Made by a program: the position numbers and the translations under genes. From NCBI RefSeq assembly GCF_035222485.1, contig NC_085922.1:2185001-2249000 (forward strand): a stretch of 64,000 nucleotides of DNA, in the 5' to 3' direction. Origin of the DNA: Podospora pseudoanserina. Taxonomy: Eukaryota; Ascomycota; Sordariomycetes; Sordariales; Podosporaceae. This document shows, piece after piece, positions 55,903-64,000 of the stretch. Under the pieces are notes generated by a model. That model had not been told where the DNA came from, searched no databases, and worked only from the letters and a program-made list of their open reading frames with translations. How positions within the stretch are numbered: position 1 is the first letter of the stretch; each line of letters starts with the position of its first letter.

Positions 55903-57786
55903 ATATGATGGAATGGGACTTTTGTGGGATTTTTTTTTTGATTTTGGGGCATGTTCACTGCTGGTGTTTAGGTTGAGGGAAAAATAATGAGTTTGAGGTC
56001 TAGGTTTTGGGTGACACTGATGCTGGTTCGCCTCACGAAATCGACCAGAAAAGTTGGTGGGAAAGCGAACGTGACATAACGGTGTTTGGGTTCTTGCTTT
56101 GCATTCCCCCGAGAAGAGTCCCATCACTCGCAGGAATGGCTGTGCCAACGACATCGAGATGGCGGGTTTTAGGTTCTTTACCAAGCTAATCCATCAACAT
56201 GCCGTATTTGCTGATGTTGATGACTTTATCTCGATGGACTGAATGCTGAAAAACGGAAGAACTGATCGAGGAACGACTAGTTAAAGTCGGATTATACCGC
56301 CGTCGTGGATCTCCTCTCCCTCGCCAAGCTCCTCTCCCCACACCAACACTTTTTATCAACCTTCGCCATCCTCACCACCCTCATCCTCTACCCCCTCTCC
56401 CACCCCCTCCACGGCCCTTGTTGCGATGCAGGGAGTTAAGGGCAATGAAGGGCTCAAGTTTTTTGGAAGAAGACTGGGAGAAGGTGGGTTGGGTGGAAAG
56501 GGGCAAGAGGGGGTTTTCCGGGTGGATGATTGGGCCGCAGAGGAGGTATGGGGAACTGAATGGAAGGAGAGAGGCAGAAGGAAAGGGGGGTTGATGTGGA
56601 TGGCGAACGGGGAACAGCGACGAGATACCAATGGTGGAAAATCTGGACAATTCACTGTTTTTATGTGGGTTGTTTGGGTTGGCAATTTTGGCGATGCAGA
56701 CTCTTGCTGTCTGGGGTAGAAGGGGCAATGGAGGAGAGGGAGATTGGCGAGGGAGTCGTTGCTAGTCTCGTGGTGGTCGAGTGGGCTGAGGTGTCTTCCA
56801 AGTCTAGAATAAGAAGCCCCATGTGAAACCGAACATCTGATCACCCACCCTCTCTGACTTCGCTCACACCCAATCACACCTCACCATTGATACAATCACA
56901 TCCTTATTTCCCATCAATCTCATGTACACTACTCAACATCTTTCTTTCTCTGTCTGTTTCTGTCGACTCCTGAATCCTGAAAGTACTGTTTATGTTAACA
57001 AGACAAGAAAAACTAAGCTAACAGGGAAAAAAAATTCATAACATTGGGTCATAAGATTTGGTCATAAAACAAACAACACACAAACATCCCCCGCCCTTCT
57101 TCTTTCCTCCTCCTTTGGTTTGGTCATAAAATAGTCGTCATTACTCTCAACCCCCTTCCTGTACACAAACCAGTCGGATACCACACACCCAACCCAACAC
57201 AAGCCTAAAAGCTACCCAACCGCTAAGGGGAAGGGCCCAATAGGTCCATGAGAGAGGTGATAAGTGAGTACCGCCATGTCCCGACAGAAGAAAGGAGAAA
57301 ACAAAAAAAAGGAAAAACAGGGAAAAGAAAAAAAAAGGAAACTATCCGAACAAAAGGCCAAACGAGACAAACAACCTTGCAACAGGCAAGACATATCCTC
57401 CTCCCTCCAAGGATAATAAAAACAAACACCTGATAAAAACTTTGATCCCCTTTTTTGCTTTTCTTTCCCAACAGAGATGGAAGCGAAAACAAAAAAAGAT
57501 CCAACACCGCCGAAATAAGATAACTCGAGAGGTATCCGAAACCGACAACTCCAACTCCCCAAAAACTGTTGGCGAAGAGATGATAACGCCAAATAACCCA
57601 GGGGGTACCCCATATAGACAATCTTTTGACACATGTACGCCAAACATTCCCACCCATATATCCCAACAAGCAGTCGAGTCCAACATATTTTTCCTTATTC
57701 CAAACACACTCCCAGCTCCTCCCCTTCTTCGGTGTTGCTTGTTGCTTTCCACCCCTTGACTCTTCCACATCAGACACAGCCGCCGT
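55903..57786. other. Convergent gene-free region, RRP12 and the low-complexity gene
   Basis: 1.9 kb between two stop codons. It has A-rich stretches (57299-57340) and purine/pyrimidine-biased runs. Several overlapping frames (for example 57212-57815, minus) overlap each other in all frames and look non-coding. Confidence 0.5.
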
Positions 57787-60042
57787 TCACCACCCGCTCT
57801 GACTAGGATGAACATACACCTCCCCCCTGTTCTCCTGTCCGCTCCCGCTCATCCCACTCCCCCCACTGACACCGCTAAAACTCCTCCCCCCGCTCCCCCA
57901 AGAAAATCCGCTCATCCCGCTATCCCTATGCTTCCTCTGCTTCCCCATCAAAACCTGCAAACTCTCCCTCTTCACCCTCCTCTCCTCGTCAATGTCCACC
58001 ACCACCGCCTTGCCCGTGTAGTACGTCCTCGGAATCTTGGGCACCTTTGGAATCCCCCTATTCGCATCCGGAATAACAACCTCATTCTCCAGCTCCATCT
58101 CCAAGCTCCTCCTGATCCGTGGCTGGTGCCCATGCGAGGTGTAAAACGCCGAGGTAGGCGGGGTGATGTTTCTTCTCGAAGGGGAAGATTCGGTCAGAGT
58201 CGCCAACGGCAGGCTGTTACCCCTCTGATGCAGGACATGATGGTGGGGGTGAGGGTGCGGGTGGGGGTGCGGGTGTGGGTGCGGGTTCGAAACGTGATAG
58301 TGAGTCGGGTGAGGCGTGATATAGGGCGCATCAAGCATCATCTCATCATCGTCATCGTCATAACGGCTAGGTTGCACCATACTCTGCGCGACCTGCGCCG
58401 GAATGTTGATCCCCATATCGACATCCTCTTCCCTCTGAACACTCTGATGCTGTTGCTGCTGCTGTTCCGCCGGCGGCGTCTTCGACCCCTTCGTCTTCCT
58501 CCTCAACCCACCAAGAAAACTCGTCCTCTCCTTCTTCTCCTTCTTCTCTTTCGTCAGCTTCCCCGAGACCAAATTCCCAAAACTCATCTTGGACCTCAGC
58601 TTCGCCGATTTGCTCGGGCTTTGAGTCGGCGTATGCTGCTCCGGGTCCACGACCGTGCTCGTCGTGGTATAAAGCGACGCCCCCCCAAACAAACTAAACC
58701 CCGACATCGCCGACGAGGTCGACGGCCTCGACTTGTGATGGTGATGATGATGATGACCCCCGTAAAAATTCGCTGTCTGCGTCGTAAAGTTCGTCTTGGT
58801 CGACGTCCGACTGTTCGACCTCCTCAGCTTCTTCACCAGCTTCCTAGTCGCAGTCTCCTGCTCCCCGTGAATGTCCTGACTCGGCCTCTTGGTCCCCCGA
58901 CTCGGACTCGCATCCTCCGAATTCTCCTCCTCCGGCGGTGGCGGCGGAGGCGCCCTCGTTGGCGCCGCCGGACTCCGAAAGCTCGCAGTCGAAGGGGCAG
59001 GTCGCAGCTGCTGTTGACTGTTCACGGCAGCCAACCTATCCGCGAACGACCTCCTATCCCCATTGACATACAAACTACTCGTCGGGCTCGACGGTCCAGA
59101 AGGCGACATCGTTCCCGCAACCTGCATCTCCGTCGTCGTCCTCGTCATCGGCGCGCTGGCAGCGTTGCGAAGGGGATGTCTAGTCCCCTTGATAGCATGC
59201 GCACTGAAAAACCCCGAAGCCTGCAAACTCTTGTAACTCGCCAGCACCTCCTCCCTAGAGGGATAACTCGTCCCGTTCGCCGCACCAGTAACAATACTCG
59301 GTGGCTTCACCGGGCTCGCCGGCCTGGACGACGACGCCTCCTTCTTTTGCTGTTGCTGTTGTGGTTGTTGTGATTGTTCTGCCCTGGTCACCACCTTCGC
59401 CCTCTCCCCATGCCCCTGCCCCTGCCCCTGCATCATCACCCCCTCCATACTCCCCGAACTCCTACTCCCCCTCAGCTTCTCCCTCACGCCATCCCAAAGC
59501 GGCGCCAAAAAGCCGCTGCTCTTTTTCTGTTGCACCTGTCCGCTATACCCGCCACCCCAAACCTGCAAACTGCTCCTCGGCCTCATCAACGGATGCCCAC
59601 CAAACCCCGACATTGTCGGGCTCGCAGGAGTGGACATTGTCACTCCTCCCCCGTGATAAGTCGAAGAAGAGGACGACGGAAAATAAAATTGCCTCTCCCA
59701 CTCCCGTATCTCCTCCTCGGTTTTATTCCCAGTGATGAATTCCGGCGGGGGCACCGCGCTGACGCGATCGTTCATGCTCCCTTCCAGAAACCTCGACTGT
59801 CCCTTTTCGGGAGAGGACCCCCGGCGGGCGTGTTGTTGTTGGTGTTGTTGGTGTTGTTGGTGGGATTTGCGTTCGGCGAAGGATGGTTGTCGGGGGGTGT
59901 GCGATTGTTGCGATTGCTGTTGTGGTTGCTGTTCTAATTGCGGCCACAGCGATAAACCAGGTGGTGGTGGTGGTGGTGGTGGTGGTGGTGGTGGTGGTGG
60001 CATCTCTGCCTGTGTTGGTTGTTGCAAAGAGGCAATCGCCAT
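57787..60042 (-). CDS. Low-complexity fungal protein of unknown function
   Basis: A single exon of 751 residues, ATG at 60040-60042. I recognise no domain. Features: a run of about 14 prolines at 15-28, Gln/His-rich stretches, a conserved-looking segment EEEIREWERQFYFPSSSSS (about 108-126), LAPLWDGVREKLRGSR (about 178-193), a His run, a His-Pro repeat near 595-610, Lys-rich segments and a Ser/Gly-rich C-terminus. It looks intrinsically disordered with short conserved motifs, as in fungal signalling or cytoskeletal adaptors; this is only an impression. The long frame on the opposite strand is a shadow. Its neighbour upstream on the same strand is veA. Confidence 0.75.
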   Translation of the reverse strand: MAIASLQQPTQAEMPPPPPPPPPPPPPPGLSLWPQLEQQPQQQSQQSHTPRQPSFAERKSHQQHQQHQQQHARRGSSPEKGQSRFLEGSMNDRVSAVPPPEFITGNKTEEEIREWERQFYFPSSSSSTYHGGGVTMSTPASPTMSGFGGHPLMRPRSSLQVWGGGYSGQVQQKKSSGFLAPLWDGVREKLRGSRSSGSMEGVMMQGQGQGHGERAKVVTRAEQSQQPQQQQQKKEASSSRPASPVKPPSIVTGAANGTSYPSREEVLASYKSLQASGFFSAHAIKGTRHPLRNAASAPMTRTTTEMQVAGTMSPSGPSSPTSSLYVNGDRRSFADRLAAVNSQQQLRPAPSTASFRSPAAPTRAPPPPPPEEENSEDASPSRGTKRPSQDIHGEQETATRKLVKKLRRSNSRTSTKTNFTTQTANFYGGHHHHHHHKSRPSTSSAMSGFSLFGGASLYTTTSTVVDPEQHTPTQSPSKSAKLRSKMSFGNLVSGKLTKEKKEKKERTSFLGGLRRKTKGSKTPPAEQQQQQHQSVQREEDVDMGINIPAQVAQSMVQPSRYDDDDDEMMLDAPYITPHPTHYHVSNPHPHPHPHPHPHPHHHVLHQRGNSLPLATLTESSPSRRNITPPTSAFYTSHGHQPRIRRSLEMELENEVVIPDANRGIPKVPKIPRTYYTGKAVVVDIDEERRVKRESLQVLMGKQRKHRDSGMSGFSWGSGGRSFSGVSGGSGMSGSGQENRGEVYVHPSQSGW

Positions 60043-61443
60043 TGTGTCTTGTGTTCGACAGCTCGTTCCCCTCCCCCCTGAAAACTAGTACATAAACCCA
60101 CTAAAACCCCGTGGCTGGAAAACAAGGTGAGTGGATAATGTTGGATAAAAAAGGGTGAGGCCCCGTAAAAACCGCGGCGGAGAGGGCGCAATGCGAAATC
60201 GTTCGGTTTTGTCGTGGCGCGCGTGGATGGATATGCGGTGAAGTAGGTGGAGAGAGAGAGCGCGCGAAACGATGCAAGGGAGCGGTTATAAAAATCGGGG
60301 GGTCGGGGGGAAAGAAAAAAAAAAGGACAGCGGTTTTGTTTACTTTCTCCCTCTCTCTCTCTCTCTCTCCCGACTCCCAAGTAGTCGGTAACACTCCACA
60401 ATCGCGCCAAAACCACGAGGTAGAAGTAATAAAATATTCTTTCTCTCTCTCCGACGATGCAGCTTGTTTGACAGAGAGACCAACAACAACAACAACAAAA
60501 AAACAAAAAAGCGAGAACTGAGGACGGCGAAGCTTGTTATTTTGGAGCAAGAAGAAGCAGCAGCAGCAGCAAGCAGTACAGAGGAGTAGCGGCAGCACCT
60601 CCACTGGACCTGCAGCAAGCTCTCGCAGCCAAAAGCAAGAAAACGCGACCCGGCAACGGGCTTGACAACGGGACCCCTGCATGGCACAGACCCCGACCCC
60701 ACAATGCAGCCAATCACCAGCCTCCCTTGCCTTGGTTGTTCCAAATGAGCATCCTCCTCGAGCGTGACCTCAACCACCTTTTTACCACGCTGTATCACGA
60801 GCAACACGTGAAAAAGACGCGGTTACAAACACGGTCACGGTAGGGAGAGAAAGAGAGAGAGAGAGAGAGAGGAAGACGCGCATAAAAATTGATATTCAAA
60901 CACTGTTCACATATCGCGATTCCCAAATTCCAAAAACAAAAAAAAAATATCCGCTGGCCGATCCCAGGCCTCCCTGCATATAAGATGTATAAGTCCACAC
61001 TCCCAGCCAAAAAAGAAAATCACAATCTGATCCTTTGCAACCAGCTTCAACTTTTCGTCGCCTCCCCAACCCACCCACCCACCCACAACAAAACCTCCCA
61101 GCAGTCGCTCTAAATGAAGAGTGCCAAAGGAAAACAGAGAAAATGAAGGTCGTACGTATATGTGTCGCGGCGTGCTATGTGCGTTCCAACAGGTATAAAG
61201 AAGCAACGGGAAGAAGAAAAAAAAAGAGTCAAAGGGAACGTAAAGAACGTCTGTGTCCCTCGAGCAGTCCAGTCCATGGCTCGTTGAAAGCCTGGGTTTC
61301 AGATGCCCATCCCATATAGTCGCCCGTATATACACTAAAAATCACAAAGAAGATGACCCGCCTGGGCAACAAAACTCCAAACACCTAGCCCAACAGTACG
61401 CATCAAACCATCAAGCCATCAAGCAAGGGGGGTATCTTGACTG
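60043..61443. other. Upstream region of the low-complexity gene and veA 3' flank
   Basis: It contains CT and GA microsatellites (60346-60370 and 60846-60870), ACA/CAG triplets (60482-60498, 60551-60572) and no recognised gene. The CT tract could lie in the leader of the minus-strand gene as GA. Confidence 0.5.
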
Positions 61444-63161
61444 CTACTCGGGACATTGGTCGGCCGGAACCGTAGTATAAAATCCAGCCGCTCTCGAGTA
61501 GATCATGGGCCCAAGCCCGGCATCTGGATCCTCAGAGGAACCCTCGTCGCGGGCACCATCCTGGAACCGCCTAGGTTGGTCAGCAGTCTTGAAGGACTGG
61601 TCGTGGGCCCGCTTCGAGCCAGCGTACTGCGTTGTCATGATGCGGTCAACGGGGCCGGCAGCCGGCGCCGGGAAGTTGGGACGGGCGGCCTGAAGCGCCG
61701 TCGGACTCGGCAACGGGAGCTGGCTGGCGCCGGGAAGCGTGCTGGTTTGGGGTCCGTCGACCTGGATGGGCGGCAGGGACGGCATCTTGGGCGGCGGCAT
61801 GCGGTGCGAGTTGTGCTGCGGGAAAGCCGGAACCAAGGGAGGGAGGGTGACGTGGCCAGAGGATGACCTGAAGCCCTGTGGTTGCGCGCTGTCGCGACGA
61901 GGAGCCGGGTTGAGAGGCGCATACGACGACTGCGAAGGCGTTCGCTCGCGCTGTCTGTACGAAGGGGGCGGTGGTGGAGGAGCAGCCTGGTACGAAGTCT
62001 GCGATGGGTACGGCGCCGCCTGGCTTGGTGGGTACACGGGTGAAGCGGGAACCGAGGGAGGTTGAGCAAAGTTTTGAGGTGGTGGCTGAGAAGGATACTG
62101 GCCGTTGGGGCCTCCGTTGAGGAACTGAAGGTGCCCTCCCTGGGAGCCTGGCTGTCCAGGAAATTGCGAAGGGTAGTCGGCCATCGATGGGCGGCGCTGC
62201 GAGTCGGCAGGGTAGGGAGCCCGTTCCGCGCTTCCGCTCATCGATCGGTTGCGGTTGAAGTCAGGCCGAGCATCGGCCACGGGCGTGGCGGTTCTTCGAG
62301 AACGTCTTCGTGCATACTCGTCATCGCCATTGTCATAGTCACCAGCACCCTTTCCATCACGCCGTCTCATCCTAACATCGCGGCGAATGCGGACACGGCA
62401 GCCTTGCTCGGCAACCATGCGGCTGAGAGCGGTGCTTTCAGCCAAACCAGGGAACTTCTTGGCGCTGTAGACGACGAAGTCCTGCGACTTGACCTCCATC
62501 CTGAAGTCAAAAGAGCCTCCCTGGGCCGGGCTGGAGCTCTGGCCCTCGGAGGCCGAGCTGTCGCTCTGCGGGTCCTTGTCCTTGTCCTCCTTGGTCTCCT
62601 CGTAGAGGCTGAACGTCAGTCTATAACGGCCCTCGTGCCTGACAGACAGATCAGGGAACAAGAAATAGCCGGCTTCGGTAGGACGGTCCAGATAAGCCAT
62701 TCCAGACACGGGCATACCGGTCAAGACGGGCGGCGTGTTGGCTGCTGGGGTCTGAACGCGACCGTGGGCCATGACTCTGGCATGTTCGAGAGTGGCGTAG
62801 AGAAAGAAGTTGGCGTTGTACAGGAAAGTGATATCCTTATCCTGGGCCGCCTCCCAAGTATGGCCCTCATAGACGCGCAGCTCCACAACGGGAGGCGGGT
62901 CGACGGGACGACGGTCAGCCGATGCTATTGCCATGTTAGCAAACTGGCTGGATCACATACAAGAACGATCAAGGAGCCACACTCACACTTTGGGCCTGAA
63001 CCGCATGCTCTTGCGCGCTCGGGTTGCTGGATGACCTTCAAGCAGTACCACAGGGTGCGTCCTCCCTTGGTTGCGCGGCTAATGATATGCGGAGGATTTG
63101 GCTCAGCGACTTCCAGGGCCGGCATGCCGTGAGAGGCTGATGGAACAACTTGTGCGCCCAT
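61444..63161 (-). CDS. veA: VeA / VE-1, velvet-domain developmental regulator
   Basis: Exons 63161..62987 and 62924..61444 (63-base intron, donor GTGAGT) give 551 residues. The splice rebuilds the hallmark [20 protein letters not shown]. The velvet domain covers about 30-240, including [18 protein letters not shown] and [20 protein letters not shown], the last with a basic nuclear signal. A Pro/Ser/Gln-rich PEST-like C-terminal half follows. VeA carries VelB into the nucleus, meets LaeA there and couples light to sexual development and secondary metabolism; it is called VE-1 in Neurospora. The long upstream region (63162-64000) suggests a complex leader, as in other veA genes. A (TCAA)n tract lies about 280 bases upstream. 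Confidence 0.96.
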
Positions 63162-64000
63162 TGTGTCCGATCTCTCGTCCAAATTCCTTTCCTTCAAAAA
63201 TCCAACAAGACACACTTGTCGAGGCGACAAGCTAACAATATCAATCAAACAGACAGACCTCCCTCAAATGCCAAAAAAACAACTGTACAAGCGCACCGTA
63301 TCAGCATCAACTCATGCGCGTCGCCAGATGGCCAAACTTTCAAGAAAAAATGCGCGAGTGACTGGCTGCAGCTGTCAGTCCAATGCTCATCGTACCTTTG
63401 TGGCTCCAGCAACAGATAAACAAGACTCGAACGGTCGTCAATCAATCAATCAATCAATCAATCAAACAGTTCGCAATCGATACCGAAATCCACACAAAAT
63501 CCTAATGCCGAATTGAATCAAATCAAACCAACAACCGCTTGCAGCATTAGATTCTGGGTGCGATGCGCCGATGGTGTGTTGCGAGAAAGCAGGAGTCGGG
63601 AGGGTGGTTGTTGAGTGGGCGAGATGGAGACGGAAGAAGGGGGTCGGCCAGAGGTTCCAGAAACCAGAGTGACGGTAAGCTGGAAAAGCACGGTCGGGTC
63701 CGATGTTTATTGGCCGGTCCACGACTGGTTCGTCTCAGCCAGAAAACAGACTGGTGCTGCCGCCGTCGGTCTAGAGAGTTGGCCGCGACGCTGGATCTCA
63801 AAGATGCTGTCGCTGTCGCTGTCGAGAGGGTGACAGGTTGACAGGTGACAGTCAAAAGTCAAACAGAGTGCAGGAAGGGGAAGACAGGCAAAGAGGAGAG
63901 AGCAGAGAAAAGAGGATCGGTTCGGCGGCCCTGGCCTGGAACGAAGGGGAGCGAGGCAGGGACAGGAAATGAAATGAGCGGGCGCAAATGTGACGGCTCG
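63162..64000. promoter_or_regulatory. veA leader and promoter
   Basis: It extends to the window edge and contains a (TCAA)n tract and, near 63825-63850, a cluster of TGACAG words (GGTGACAGGTTGACAGGTGA) in direct repeat. No gene was seen. Confidence 0.5.
63438..63466. repeat. (TCAA)n microsatellite
   Basis: Seven perfect TCAA units, in the presumed leader of veA. Confidence 0.9.

Noticed and set aside
52999-56184. 1061-codon open frame opposite RRP12
   Set aside because: It mirrors codon positions of a well-supported gene, has non-protein-like Leu/His/Pro composition and no homology; it is a shadow.
57212-57815. Three overlapping minus-strand frames of 143-184 codons
   Set aside because: All three frames are open over the same A/T-biased stretch, which indicates few stops by composition and not coding.
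57808-59373. 521-codon Arg/Leu-rich frame opposite the low-complexity gene
   Set aside because: Its composition is that of the complement of Ser/Pro/Gln/His-rich coding sequence.
1-64000. Secondary-metabolite cluster or prophage-like island
   Set aside because: No synthase, terpene cyclase, NRPS/PKS, integrase or phage gene was seen; neighbours are unrelated housekeeping genes.

Overview
The window reads as nuclear DNA of a filamentous ascomycete (Pezizomycotina), most likely a sordariomycete. Genes are dense and interrupted by few, short introns of about 45-100 bases with GT...CTAAC/CTGAC...AG signals. Gene-free stretches carry microsatellites, and one AT-rich decayed block resembles RIP-type decay. 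A full-length VeA/VE-1 velvet regulator, a filamentous-fungal calpain-like protease and an OTT_1508-like deaminase fit this. No operon-like layout, secondary-metabolite cluster, CRISPR array, rRNA gene or intact transposon was seen.

Layout: an unknown partial gene (1-269, -); OPT transporter (-); E4/Ufd2 ubiquitin ligase (-); RING/TRAF zinc-finger protein (-); calpain-like protease (+); AT-rich relic followed by an OTT_1508-like deaminase exon (+); PRMT3-type arginine methyltransferase (+); Rav1 of the RAVE complex (+); Tag1-like vacuolar membrane protein (-); ornithine carbamoyltransferase (+) convergent with the acetolactate synthase regulatory subunit Ilv6 (-); KHDC4-like KH protein (+); TRAPPC13-like protein (+, frame-disrupted); about 4 kb without recognisable genes; DENN+C1 protein (+); Ypi1-type PP1 regulator (-); Mil1/TMCO4-like DUF726 protein (+); mitochondrial GatC/Gta3-like subunit (-) divergent from Sec17/alpha-SNAP (+); Rrp12 (+); a low-complexity fungal protein (-); and VeA (-).

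Most genes are housekeeping and functionally unrelated. Themes are membrane traffic (Sec17, TRAPPC13, DENN, Rav1), vacuole (Rav1, Tag1), ubiquitin (Ufd2, RING/TRAF) and amino-acid synthesis. The two amino-acid genes each have a perfect Gcn4/CPC1 heptamer in the promoter, which suggests cross-pathway control.

The most unusual structure is a degenerate tandem repeat with a period of 21 bases (about two helical turns), consensus TTTGAAGGCCTATTGACTGTC. It occurs at four separate intergenic loci (about 3661-3820, 31546-31705, 34054-34240 and 35966-36095), in both orientations. I do not recognise it. Other points to check are two GC-AG introns (RAV1, TRAPPC13), a 22-base micro-exon, a Pol III-like structured element near 35760-35890, and reading-frame breaks in G/C homopolymers of four genes, which look more like assembly errors than biology.
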